From assembly GCF_900230255.1 (NCBI RefSeq), contig NZ_OCNJ01000001.1, forward strand, positions 62,001 through 126,000: a DNA stretch of 64,000 nt, in the 5' to 3' direction. Below the pieces are notes generated by a model, which made no database searches, had not been told where the DNA came from, and was given only the letters and a program-made list of their open reading frames with translations. Shown here piece by piece: positions 39,303 through 53,001 of this stretch. The stretch's first letter is position 1. Each line of letters begins with the position of its first letter. The DNA comes from Caenispirillum bisanense (GTDB lineage: Bacteria > Pseudomonadota > Alphaproteobacteria > Rhodospirillales > Rhodospirillaceae). A program made the position numbers and the translations under genes.

Positions 39303-41799
39303 GGCGCTCGGCTGGGTCGCGCTCGGCGCCAGCCTGCCGACGGCGGCGCTGGTGGCGGTGTGGCTGCACGACCGCCGCTGGCGGCCCGAGCAGCGGCGGC
39401 GGGCGGCGGCCGAGGCGGCCCTGCGCGACGGCTCGCCGCACCCGCGCCTCATCGTCGACCGCAACGGCGTGGTGCTCGCCGCCAACGCCGCGGCGCGCGC
39501 CCGCTGGGCCGGCGACACGCCGCTGAACGAACTGCGCCGCCGCGTGCCGCGCGACGACGAGGAAGGCCGCGAAAGCCTCGCCCGCCTGCGCACCGCGTCC
39601 GAAGCCCCCTTGCGCGAGGTGGCCGACGTGCCGCTGGCGCCGGACGGGGCGGGCGCGCCGGAGTGGCTGCGCGTCGCCGTCGGCCCGGCGCCCGCGCCGG
39701 CCCCGGCCGGCAGCGTGCTGTGGGAGGCGGAGGACGTCACCGCCCGCCGCGCCATCGACGACGTGCTGCGGCGCGAGCGCGACGACCTCTCCGACTTCCT
39801 CTACTTCCTGCCGGTCGGCACCTATTCCGCCGACATCGACGGCCACATCCGCTTCGTCAACCAGCGCTTCGCCGAGTGGCTGGAGTGGCAGCCCGGCGAT
39901 CTGGCCGGGCGCAGCGTCGCCGACCTGCTGCACGAGGGGCCGGGACCGGAGAGCGACGGCACCTGGCGCGGCGTCGTCGTCTACCGCGACCGCGACGGCC
40001 AGCCGCTGCCGTGCTTCGTCGCCCAGGACGTGTTCGACGACGGCGGCGAGACCCTGACCCGCACCGCCGTGCTGCGCCTGGACGACGTGACGCCCCGCGC
40101 CCTGGCCGCCCCCGGCGAGCGCCGCCGGCCCTCGGGCTCCGACGCGCCCTTCCGCCGCCTGTTCGACCGCGCGCCGACGGCGCTCGCGGTGCTCGACCAG
40201 GCGGGCACGCTGGAGGCGGCGAACGCCGCTTTCACGCAGCTGGTGCGCCTCGGCCAGGGTGACCTGACCGACCGGCCGCTGGCCGACCTGGTGGACGGCG
40301 ACGACCGCGAGATGCTGGAGGCGTTGCTGTCGCGCATGGCGCTGGCCGGCGACGGGGCGGGTCAGCCGGGCGTTGCAACGGTGGACGTGCGGCTGGCCGA
40401 GGCGGGGGAGCGGGTGTGCTCGCTCTCCATCGCCGGGCTCGCTTTCGACGCCGACGCGGCGGAGCCTGGGGTGCGCGGCTTCCTCGTGCATGCCGTCGAC
40501 ACCACCGAGCAGAAGAACCTGGAGATGCAGTTCGCCCAGGCCCAGAAGATGCAGGCCATGGGCCAGCTGGCCGGCGGCGTGGCGCACGACTTCAACAACC
40601 TGCTCACCGCCATGATCGGCTTCTGCGACCTGCTGCTGCAGCGCCACGGCGCCGGCGACCCGAGCTTCGCCGACATCATGCAGATCAAGCAGAACGCCAA
40701 CCGCGCCGCCAACCTGGTGCGCCAGCTGCTCGCCTTCTCGCGCCGCCAGCCGCTGCTGCCCAAGCTGATGAACGCGACCGACGGGCTGTCGGAACTGTCG
40801 CATCTGCTGCGCCGCCTGCTGGGCGAGCAGGTGACGCTGTCCATGGTGCACGGGCGCGAGCTGGGGCTGGTGCGCGTCGACCCCGGCCAGTTCGACCAGG
40901 TCATCATCAACCTCGCCGTCAACGCCCGCGACGCCATGCCGGGCGGCGGCACCCTGACCATCCGCACCGGCGTGGTCGACGTGCCGGTGGCCCGCCGCCG
41001 CGGCGTCGAGGAAGTGCCGCCCGGGCGATACGTGGAGATCGTGGTCGCCGACACCGGCACCGGCATCCGCGCCGAACACCTGGGGCGCATCTTCGAGCCG
41101 TTCTTCTCCACCAAGATCGGCGTCACCGGGGCCGGCACGGGCCTCGGCCTGTCCACCGTCTACGGCATCGTGCGCCAGACGGAAGGCTTCATCTTCGTGG
41201 AAAGCGAGCCGGGGGAGGGCGCGACCTTCACCATCTGGCTGCCGCGCCACGACCCGGAAACGGGCCGCAGCCAGGTGCAGGGGGCCGTCGACCGCGGCCC
41301 GGTGCCGCCGCCCGACCTGCCGCGCGCCGCCGCGCCGCTGCCGCTCGCAGACCCGCCGGCCGCCGCCGACCCCGCCGCGCCCGAACCGGCGGCCGAGGCG
41401 CCCGACCTCGCCAAGGGCGGCACCGTCCTGCTGGTGGAGGACGAGGACGCGGTGCGCGTCTTCGCCACGCGGGCGCTGCGCAACAAGGGCTACACGGTGC
41501 TGGAAGCGCGCACCGGCGAAGGCGCCCTCGACATCCTGCGCGAGGCGCCGGACATCGACCTGCTCATCACCGACATGGTGATGCCCGGCATGGACGGCGC
41601 GACGCTGGCGCGACTGGTGCGGGTGGAGCGGCCGGAGATTCGCGTCATCCTCATCTCCGGCTATTCGGAGGAGGCGGCGCGCGGCGACCTGGCCGATTCG
41701 CCCGACATCGAGTTCCTCCCCAAGCCCTTCGACCTGGCCACCCTGGCGGCGCGGGTGAAGGCGGCCATCGCCCGCCAACCCCTTGATCCTTCGACGTAG
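39289..41799 (+). CDS. cckA: hybrid histidine kinase, CckA type
   Basis: 836 residues, GTG start inside the flhB 3' end. One predicted transmembrane helix (ALGWVALGASLPTAALVAVWL), then PAS-like modules (about 50-140, 165-285, 295-395), DHp helix MQAMGQLAGGVAHDFNNLLTAMIGF with phosphorylatable H433, a catalytic ATPase domain (NLAVNARDAMPGGG, VADTGTGIRAEHLGRIFEPFFSTK, GTGLGLSTVYG) and a C-terminal receiver with D762 in LLITDMVMPGMDG. Same architecture and motifs as CckA, which via ChpT phosphorylates CtrA and CpdR. Position after flhB is typical of Rhodospirillales (knowledge). The only unusual point is a single instead of two N-terminal helices. Confidence 0.9.
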   Translation: MSVTEALGWVALGASLPTAALVAVWLHDRRWRPEQRRRAAAEAALRDGSPHPRLIVDRNGVVLAANAAARARWAGDTPLNELRRRVPRDDEEGRESLARLRTASEAPLREVADVPLAPDGAGAPEWLRVAVGPAPAPAPAGSVLWEAEDVTARRAIDDVLRRERDDLSDFLYFLPVGTYSADIDGHIRFVNQRFAEWLEWQPGDLAGRSVADLLHEGPGPESDGTWRGVVVYRDRDGQPLPCFVAQDVFDDGGETLTRTAVLRLDDVTPRALAAPGERRRPSGSDAPFRRLFDRAPTALAVLDQAGTLEAANAAFTQLVRLGQGDLTDRPLADLVDGDDREMLEALLSRMALAGDGAGQPGVATVDVRLAEAGERVCSLSIAGLAFDADAAEPGVRGFLVHAVDTTEQKNLEMQFAQAQKMQAMGQLAGGVAHDFNNLLTAMIGFCDLLLQRHGAGDPSFADIMQIKQNANRAANLVRQLLAFSRRQPLLPKLMNATDGLSELSHLLRRLLGEQVTLSMVHGRELGLVRVDPGQFDQVIINLAVNARDAMPGGGTLTIRTGVVDVPVARRRGVEEVPPGRYVEIVVADTGTGIRAEHLGRIFEPFFSTKIGVTGAGTGLGLSTVYGIVRQTEGFIFVESEPGEGATFTIWLPRHDPETGRSQVQGAVDRGPVPPPDLPRAAAPLPLADPPAAADPAAPEPAAEAPDLAKGGTVLLVEDEDAVRVFATRALRNKGYTVLEARTGEGALDILREAPDIDLLITDMVMPGMDGATLARLVRVERPEIRVILISGYSEEAARGDLADSPDIEFLPKPFDLATLAARVKAAIARQPLDPST

Positions 41800-41829
41800 T
41801 CGCCGATCGGGCGGGGCTGTGTTTCCTGT

Positions 41830-41862
41830 TTTGTTCACTTTGGCCTTGCGGTGGTGAACAAA
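41830..41862. promoter_or_regulatory. inverted repeat in the recA promoter region, candidate LexA-related operator
   Basis: A perfect 9-bp inverted repeat, TTTGTTCAC (41830-41838) and GTGAACAAA (41854-41862), 15 bp apart, 68 bp upstream of the recA ATG. It contains GTTC and GAAC half-sites; GAAC-N7-GTAC (41856-41870) is one base off the alphaproteobacterial LexA box GAAC-N7-GAAC. The repeat is seen; LexA binding is inferred. Confidence 0.5.
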
Positions 41863-41929
41863 CTGCGTACAGTGATGCCCAGGAACGACGTTGATCCGTC
41901 CGTCGCACCTGTGGGATAAGGGGCAGCAC

Positions 41930-43021
41930 ATGACGCAGACCGCACTCCGCCTCGTCGAGAAGGATTCCATGGACAAGCAGAAAGCACTGGACGCCGCCGT
42001 CTCGCAGATCGAGCGGGCCTTCGGCAAGGGCTCCATCATGAAGCTCGGTCAGAAGGACTCGGTGGTCGACATCGAGGCGATCTCGACCGGCTCCCTCGGG
42101 CTCGACCTGGCGCTCGGCATCGGTGGCCTGCCCAAGGGCCGCATCGTCGAGATCTACGGGCCGGAAAGCTCGGGCAAGACGACGCTCGCCCTGCACGTGG
42201 TGGCGGAAGCCCAGAAGCGCGGCGGCGCCTGCGCCTTCGTCGACGCCGAACACGCCCTCGACCCGGTGTACGCCCGCAAGCTGGGCGTCGACCTGAACGA
42301 ACTGCTGATCTCCCAGCCCGACGCCGGCGAACAGGCGCTGGAAATCTGCGACACGCTGGTACGCTCGGGCGCCATCGACGTGCTGGTGGTCGACTCCGTC
42401 GCCGCCCTGGTGCCGCGCGCGGAACTGGAAGGCGAGATGGGCGACAGCCACGTCGGCCTGCAGGCCCGCCTCATGAGCCAGGCGCTGCGCAAGCTGACCG
42501 GCTCGGTGTCCAAGTCCAACTGCCTCGTCATCTTCATCAACCAGATCCGCATGAAGATCGGCGTCATGTTCGGCAACCCGGAAACCACCACGGGTGGCAA
42601 TGCGCTGAAGTTCTATGCCTCCGTGCGCCTGGAAATCCGCCGCGTCGGCTCCATCAAGGACCGCGACGAGGTGGTGGGCAACCAGACCCGCGTGAAGGTG
42701 GTGAAGAACAAGGTGGCGCCGCCGTTCAAGGTGGTCGACTTCGACATCATGTACGGCGAGGGCGTGTCCAAGACCGGCGAACTCATCGATCTCGGCGTCA
42801 AGGCCGGCATCGTCGAGAAGTCGGGCTCGTGGTTCAGCCACAACTCCACCCGCATCGGCCAGGGCCGCGAGAACGCCAAGCAGTTCCTGCGCGACAACCC
42901 GGAGATGGCGACGGAGATCGAGCGTACCATCCGCCAGAACGCCGGCATCCTGGGCGACCACATGCAGTCGGGCCCCGGCGGCATCGACGAAGCCTCCGAC
43001 GCGGCCGCCGCCGACGACTGA
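41930..43021 (+). CDS. recA: recombinase RecA
   Basis: 363 residues from ATG 41930 with AAGGGG upstream; the ATG 13 codons later ([27 protein letters not shown]) is the usual E. coli-like start and also possible. Strand exchange and LexA cleavage coprotease. Walker [10 protein letters not shown], the [34 protein letters not shown]2 region, and the acidic C-terminus are all present. Preceded by an inverted repeat and followed by a terminator. Confidence 0.98.
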   Translation: MTQTALRLVEKDSMDKQKALDAAVSQIERAFGKGSIMKLGQKDSVVDIEAISTGSLGLDLALGIGGLPKGRIVEIYGPESSGKTTLALHVVAEAQKRGGACAFVDAEHALDPVYARKLGVDLNELLISQPDAGEQALEICDTLVRSGAIDVLVVDSVAALVPRAELEGEMGDSHVGLQARLMSQALRKLTGSVSKSNCLVIFINQIRMKIGVMFGNPETTTGGNALKFYASVRLEIRRVGSIKDRDEVVGNQTRVKVVKNKVAPPFKVVDFDIMYGEGVSKTGELIDLGVKAGIVEKSGSWFSHNSTRIGQGRENAKQFLRDNPEMATEIERTIRQNAGILGDHMQSGPGGIDEASDAAAADD

Positions 43022-43104
43022 GGCGCATGGGGCAGGGGGCGCGGGATCGTCGCCCCTCGTTCCCGCCGTCTCCGCAGCGGCGGACGGCTGGGAGCACAGC
43101 CTTT

Positions 43105-43140
43105 CGAAAGCCCCGTGAGAACCGCCTCACGGGGCTTTCG
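43105..43140 (+). terminator. terminator of recA
   Basis: 15-bp perfect stem CGAAAGCCCCGTGAG (43105-43119) with 43126-43140, 6-nt loop. There is no long T-run beyond the stem. The gap to the next gene (43141-43265) shows nothing else. Confidence 0.75.
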
Positions 43141-43265
43141 CGTGTCCGGCGACGCCCACCGACGATGCCGGCGCGCCTCGTCCGTCCGATATGTTGAGGG
43201 TGGGGCGGTATGCGCCGAGACTGGCCGGGTGATCCACCATCCCCGACGGTCGTGGGAGGACGCCC

Positions 43266-43778
43266 ATGCTGAACCCGGACGCCACCTGCGGCACCTGCGT
43301 CTATTGGGCCGAGCAGGTCCTGCAATGCCGCAACCAGCCGCCGACGATGGACCATGGCTGGCCGCTCTCGGCCGAGGACGACTGGTGCGGCTGCTGGGAG
43401 AAAAAGGGGTTCGTCGACCCACCCGACGACGACGACACGCCGCCGCTCCCGGGCGGGCCGACGGGGCCGGTCGCCAGCCGCACCCGCGCCCTCGCCACCT
43501 CGTTCCGCGATGTTCTGCCGGGCGTGGCGGCCGAGCAGATCAACCGCGTCCTGGAAAAGGTCGTCGAGCTGATCCCGCAGATCTTCATGGAGACGGACCG
43601 GCCGATCGCCCTGGCCCGGGCCGACGGGCGCGTCCAGCTGTCGACGTCGAGCGTCGACATTTCGCTGGTCCGCTCCGCCACGGTGGACGTCGGCGGCCCG
43701 GCCCGGACGGCGGCCGGCGGTCAGGGGCGTCGGCGCGCCCTCCGCTCCCGCTCGGCGGGCACGCCGGAACCGAGCTGA
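43266..43778 (+). CDS. Cys-rich N-terminal hypothetical protein
   Basis: 170 residues. The first 45 residues contain C8, C11, C21, C41 and C43 in TCGTCVYWAEQVLQCRNQPP and DDWCGCWEKKG, a small metal- or cluster-binding module of the C-x2-C...C-G-x-W type known from short phage and proteobacterial proteins of unknown function. Then a Pro/Asp linker, a helical middle (ALATSFRDVLPGVAAEQINRVLEKVVELIPQIFMETD) and an unstructured Arg/Ser tail. ATG follows a GGGAGG-type site. Alone between recA and the hemerythrin gene, so context says little. Confidence 0.65.
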   Translation: MLNPDATCGTCVYWAEQVLQCRNQPPTMDHGWPLSAEDDWCGCWEKKGFVDPPDDDDTPPLPGGPTGPVASRTRALATSFRDVLPGVAAEQINRVLEKVVELIPQIFMETDRPIALARADGRVQLSTSSVDISLVRSATVDVGGPARTAAGGQGRRRALRSRSAGTPEPS

Positions 43779-43827
43779 CCGGGTCCCGGCGCCGTATCCC
43801 GTGCCGGCGCCACCTCCGCGGCCTCCC

Positions 43828-44262
43828 TCAGCCCTTCCACTGACGCTGATACTCCTCGCCGAGCGCGCGGGCGCGGTCGTGGGGCAGGGCGGCTTCGGCC
43901 AGGGGGAAGAGCACGTGTTCCTCGTGCCCCGCGTGCTCCTGCACCGCGTCGTAGAGCCGGCGGCAGTGCTGCATCCAGGCGTCCGACGACGGGTCTTCCG
44001 TCTCCATGGCCTTGAGGATGGCCTCCGCCTCGTCGTGTTCCTCCAGGTCGCTCGCGATCTCGTCGTGATCGATGCGGTCGGAGCGCTTTTCCGCCTCCGG
44101 GTAGAAGGCCTTGCGTTCGAACTCCGAGTGGGTGCGCAGGGCGCCTTTCACCTCGTCGAACAGGACGCCGCGGCGTTGCGGGTCGGATTCGACGGTAATG
44201 CTGCGCAGGATGTCGAGGACCTCCCGGTGGTCCTCGCTCAGCGCCTTGAAGATGTCGGTCAT
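43828..44262 (-). CDS. hemerythrin HHE-domain protein
   Basis: 144 residues from ATG 44262 with AGGAGA upstream (MTDIFKALSEDHREVLDILRSI). HHE cation-binding pattern: H in DHREVLDIL, H in ALRTHSEFERKAFYPEAE, H in RIDHDEIASDLEEHDEAEAIL and H-x3-H in AVQEHAGHEEHVLFPLAE. Non-haem di-iron proteins of this group bind oxygen or NO, or help metal-stress defence. Cytoplasmic, no signal. Converging on the Cys-rich gene upstream; divergent from alaS. Confidence 0.9.
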   Translation of the reverse strand: MTDIFKALSEDHREVLDILRSITVESDPQRRGVLFDEVKGALRTHSEFERKAFYPEAEKRSDRIDHDEIASDLEEHDEAEAILKAMETEDPSSDAWMQHCRRLYDAVQEHAGHEEHVLFPLAEAALPHDRARALGEEYQRQWKG

Positions 44263-44557
44263 GGTCTGGGTCTCCTGGAGTGGCGGCGCGCGGGGCCGGC
44301 CGGCGGCCGGGTCCCCCGCGACCGCTCGGGTCGTACCGGTCAAACGGGTGGCCGGGCGGGTGGTTCGAAGAGGATTCAACCGCTTACGCTTGCCGCGCGA
44401 GGCGCCTCGGCCCATATCCCTCGGGCCGCGCAACGGGTGCCCGTGCTGGACTCGCGCCATGACGCGGGTTAGAAAGCGGGACGGCCCCGTCCCGGCGCAG
44501 GCCGAGCCCTTTTCCCTTGAACTGCCGCCTTCGGCGCGGCGGGTGTGGTGACGACGA

Positions 44558-47224
<2,667 letters not shown>

Positions 47225-47282
47225 GGCGGTCGCGTGTGAGGGTGAAAGCGGACGGGGCGCTCCCATGGGGCGCCTCGTTTGC

Positions 47283-47389
47283 TCGTGCCCGGGGCTATGG
47301 CGGCGCCCTCCGCGGTGGGCATGGGCAGCTGCCCTCCACGGCCTCCGTCGGGGGAGCCGTGGATGGCCGGGTCCAGCCCGGCCATGACA
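47283..47389. repeat. dispersed repeat, copy F
   Basis: About 107 bp ending GGCCATGACA with a CGGCCTCC/GGAGCCG-type centre and left end CGTGCCCGG. Diverged; 24 bp precede the next copy. Confidence 0.65.
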
Positions 47390-47413
47390 GTTTGATGCGA
47401 CTTTTCAATAGCT

Positions 47414-47490
47414 TGTCATGCCCGGCCTCCGAGCCGGGCATCCACGGCGTCTCTGACGGAGGCCGCTGGGCACCGCCCTCCACGGCCGCA
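47414..47490. repeat. dispersed repeat, copy G (left part only)
   Basis: TGTCATGCCCGGCCTCCGAG and ATCCACGGCG match the left half of the family well, then similarity fades around 47490. The right half appears lost. Confidence 0.65.
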
Positions 47491-47570
47491 TCAGACAAAA
47501 ATCGACGCCCCCATGGAACCCCGCGCCCGCTGCGGTGTTCTCTCCCTCGGTGCCTTGCCGCGCGCCATGT

Positions 47571-47579
47571 TGCGCTGCA
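47571..47579 (+). promoter_or_regulatory. TGC-N3-GCA box upstream of the first phasin gene (distal)
   Basis: CATGTTGC-GCT-GCAGC (core 47571-47579). The same CATGTTGC-N3-GCA string recurs at the downstream boxes of both phasin promoters. Confidence 0.5.
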
Positions 47580-47660
47580 GCATAATCCCCGCCATCCAAA
47601 CGGGTCAGATGCACCAAGCATCTGTGATGCTTCAACTTTCTCCCCATCATGACGGTTTTG

Positions 47661-47669
47661 TGCGGCGCA
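47661..47669 (+). promoter_or_regulatory. TGC-N3-GCA box upstream of the phasin 1 promoter
   Basis: Core TGC-GGC-GCA inside an 8-bp perfect inverted repeat, TTTTGTGC and GCACAAAA (47656-47674), whose right end lies 6 bp before the -35 hexamer. Confidence 0.55.
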
Positions 47670-47680
47670 CAAAAAACCGT

Positions 47681-47708
47681 TTGACATTTCCCCGAGAGTG
47701 CCTATCTT
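47681..47708 (+). promoter_or_regulatory. promoter of the first phasin gene
   Basis: TTGACA (47681-47686), 16-bp spacer, TATCTT (47703-47708), preceded by an A-tract. It is flanked by TGC-N3-GCA boxes centred at 47665 and 47723. Confidence 0.65.
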
Positions 47709-47718
47709 AGTCTCATGT

Positions 47719-47727
47719 TGCAATGCA
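47719..47727 (+). promoter_or_regulatory. TGC-N3-GCA box just downstream of the phasin 1 promoter
   Basis: CATGTTGC-AAT-GCAGCA, core 47719-47727, about 15 bp after the -10 and so near the expected transcription start. Confidence 0.55.
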
Positions 47728-47847
47728 GCACGGGGCGCCGAAGGGTGTGCGTCCAGCGCAAGCGAACAGGCCTCGCGGCCTTACACCCGATAGATCGTGA
47801 CGACCTCGCACGCGCAAAGCCGACGAACCCGAACAGGAGATAGTCTC

Positions 47848-48201
47848 ATGCTGAAGAACTACGAAGCCCTCATGCAGTTCAACAAGGACAGCCTCGACGC
47901 CGTCGTGCAGTCCGGCACCAAGCTCGCCAATGGTTTCGAGCAGATCGCCAAGGAAGCCTTCAGCTTCGCCGGCCGCTCCTTCGAGGGCGCCGTGGAAGCC
48001 GGTCAGCAGTTCGCCGCCTGCAAGACCCCGGCCGACCTGATGCAGCTGCAGACCAAGCTGGCCAAGGACAACTGGGAATCGCTGGTCGCCGAGACCACCA
48101 AGATCTCCGAGCTGTCGACCGCCGTCGTGAAGGCCGCCGCCGAGCCGCTGCAGGCCCGTTACAAGACGGCCTACGACGTGGCCGCCAAGGCCGCCGCGTA
48201 A
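47848..48201 (+). CDS. phasin-family protein 1
   Basis: 117 residues from ATG 47848 with AGGAGA upstream (MLKNYEALMQFNKDSLDAVVQSGTKLANGFEQIAKE). The frame opens upstream, but the added 17 residues are not conserved-looking. Helical phasin_2-type pattern: AFSFAGRSFEGAVEAGQQFAACKTPADLMQLQTKLAKDNWESLVAETTKISELSTAVVKAAAEPLQARYKTAYDVAAK. Phasins coat polyhydroxyalkanoate granules and regulate their size; in some strains they serve other roles. No pha biosynthesis genes are in the window. Shares its promoter design with the second phasin gene (see findings). Confidence 0.88.
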   Translation: MLKNYEALMQFNKDSLDAVVQSGTKLANGFEQIAKEAFSFAGRSFEGAVEAGQQFAACKTPADLMQLQTKLAKDNWESLVAETTKISELSTAVVKAAAEPLQARYKTAYDVAAKAAA

Positions 48202-48288
48202 CACGCGGAACGGCCGGCCGGAGCGGCGGGGGCGGGCCTCCACCGCCGCACCGGTCCGCGCCCGCCCGACGGGCGCCGAAGACCAGGT

Positions 48289-48330
48289 GAAACCGGTACC
48301 ACCGTGCGGTGGTGCCGGTTTCGCCTTTTT
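48289..48330 (+). terminator. terminator of the first phasin gene
   Basis: 15-bp stem (48289-48303 with 48308-48322, one G-U pair), 4-nt loop, then GCCTTTTT. Confidence 0.9.
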
Positions 48331-48637
48331 CATGCCATGGTCATTGGGCATACTGCGATCTTGTGGGGAAGAGGCGGTCGAAAGTGGTTCCCGGTCGCCT
48401 CCCGCACCTGTGCCTCGTCCGTTCGGAGCGCCGTCCGACGCCTCCGTCTGCCCCGAATTCGTAACCAATGTGCGGTTGCCTAAGCCCTGCCCGCGTGGCA
48501 ATAAACCGTGGGCGCGCAAGGGCATGCGGCAGCGATGCGGGGGCTGCGCGAAGGAAGGCCGCAAGGCTCAACCGAACCGGGCGCAGAGGCGTTTAACCAC
48601 GGTTTCAATTTCAACGTCGTCATAGGTGCTATTCGCC
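48331..48637 (+). other. intergenic region before galU
   Basis: About 300 bp without a recognisable gene. A CtrA-like TTAA-N7-TTCA site (48593-48607) lies 30 bp upstream of galU. No clear terminator or RNA. The rest shows no structure that I can support. Confidence 0.4.
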
Positions 48638-49522
48638 ATGGTGCGACCCGTCAAGAAAGCCGTCTTCCCCGTCGCCGGCCTCGGCACGCGCTTCCTGCCC
48701 GCCACCAAGCTCGTCCCCAAGGAAATGCTGCCCGTCGTCGACCGGCCGCTGATCCAGTACGCCATGGACGAATGCCGCGAGGCCGGCATCGAGCACTTCA
48801 TCTTCGTCACCGGCCGCGGCAAGTCGTCCATCATGGCGCACTTCGACCATGTGCCCGAGCTCGAGTCCATGCTGCGGGAGAAGAACAAGGCGCAGGAACT
48901 GGACGCGCTGCTGTCGTCCATGCCGCCGGCCGGCAGCGTCTTCTCGACGCGCCAGCAGGCGCCGCTCGGCCTCGGCCACGCCGTGCTGTGCGCCCGCGCC
49001 TTCGTCGGCGACGAGCCCTTCGCCGTGGTGCTGCCCGACGACATGGTGCTCGCCGAGGGTAAGCCCTGCATCGGCCAGCTGATCGAGGCGCAGGCCCGCG
49101 TCGGCGGCCATGTGGTGGCGGTGGAGGAAGTGCCCGCCGACCAGACCAACAAGTACGGCATCCTCGACGTCGATTTCGACGACGGCCGCCTCGCCCGCGC
49201 CAGCGGCCTGGTGGAGAAGCCGAAGCCGGAAGACGCGCCGTCGCGCCTCGCCATCATCGGCCGCTACGTCCTCGACCCGCGCGTGTTCGACGCGCTGGAG
49301 AAGCAGGGCAAGGGCGCCGGCGGCGAGATCCAGCTGACCGACGCCATGAACGCCACCATCGGCAAGATGCCCTTCCACGGCCTGCGCTTCGAAGGCACCC
49401 GCTACGACTGCGGCGACAAGGTGGGCTTCCTGAAGGCCAACATCGCATTCGCGCTGAAGCGCGACGACATGGGCCCGCGCGTGCGCGAGGTGCTGAAGGA
49501 GTTCTGCGCCGACCTCGACTGA
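48638..49522 (+). CDS. galU: UTP-glucose-1-phosphate uridylyltransferase
   Basis: 294 residues from ATG 48638 (MVRPVKKAVFPVAGLGTRFLPATKLVPKEMLPVVDRPLIQYAMDE); a GTG four codons upstream is open too. Makes UDP-glucose from UTP and glucose-1-phosphate. The nucleotide-binding VFPVAGLGTRFLPATK and KEMLPVVDRPLI, then VLPDDMVLAEGKPCIGQL, are canonical. First gene of galU-ugd-pgm; pgm supplies its substrate and ugd uses its product. Confidence 0.96.
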   Translation: MVRPVKKAVFPVAGLGTRFLPATKLVPKEMLPVVDRPLIQYAMDECREAGIEHFIFVTGRGKSSIMAHFDHVPELESMLREKNKAQELDALLSSMPPAGSVFSTRQQAPLGLGHAVLCARAFVGDEPFAVVLPDDMVLAEGKPCIGQLIEAQARVGGHVVAVEEVPADQTNKYGILDVDFDDGRLARASGLVEKPKPEDAPSRLAIIGRYVLDPRVFDALEKQGKGAGGEIQLTDAMNATIGKMPFHGLRFEGTRYDCGDKVGFLKANIAFALKRDDMGPRVREVLKEFCADLD

Positions 49523-49614
49523 GGCCCACGCCTCCGGCGACCGGCCCGGCCCCCGCCGGACCGGTCGCCGGTCCACGACCACCAAGTTTCCCCTGACGAA
49601 AGGAAGGATCGCGC

Positions 49615-52687
<3,073 letters not shown>

Positions 52688-52764
52688 GGCGGCACGGTCG
52701 AGTCGACCAAGGTCGCGGGCGGAGTCTTACTCCGAGTCGGCGCGACCTACCCCCCAAATACGAG

Positions 52765-52800
52765 TGGCGGCCTGCCGAAACAGGCCGCCATTTCTATTTC
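52765..52800 (+). terminator. terminator of the galU-ugd-pgm cluster
   Basis: 10-bp perfect stem TGGCGGCCTG (52765-52774) with CAGGCCGCCA (52781-52790), 6-nt loop, then TTTCTATTTC. Confidence 0.88.
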
Positions 52801-52940
52801 TGTAGAAGAAATCTGTGGATAACTCAACCGTGTGGCGGGATTGATAAACGTACCGTAAATGGATGTGACAAAGCTGGTACTTCTGAAGTGGTAGAGATTC
52901 ATATGCGACCAAAGATCTAGGGCTGAAACTCACTTTTTTG
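52791..52940. other. AT-rich intergenic island with a perfect DnaA box
   Basis: 61 of 150 bases are G or C (41 %), against about 70 % around it. It contains TGTGGATAA (52814-52822), the complement of the consensus DnaA box TTATCCACA, and several direct or inverted short motifs (GTAC twice). No convincing coding frame. No replication genes are near. Confidence 0.6.
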
Positions 52941-53001
52941 TCACGGGGGTCCGGGGTGCGTGGTATCAAGGGAGCATAAAAATTCGCACGGGACGCTCGC
53001 C

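Noticed and set aside
41863-41872. CTG...CAG in the recA promoter as an E. coli-type SOS box.
   Set aside because: The spacing is 4, not 10, and alphaproteobacterial LexA uses GTTC-N7-GTTC. The inverted repeat was reported instead.
48593-48607. CtrA-like TTAA-N7-TTCA upstream of galU as a confirmed site.
   Set aside because: Single site with one mismatch and no supporting context; only noted in the intergenic entry.
52814-52822. Perfect DnaA box as evidence for a chromosomal origin.
   Set aside because: Only one box, no dnaA, dnaN, hemE, parAB or other replication/partition neighbour; kept as a curiosity of the AT-rich island, not an origin.
52727-52969. 80-residue minus-strand frame across the AT-rich island.
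   Set aside because: Unusual composition, overlaps the pgm terminator and no start signal.
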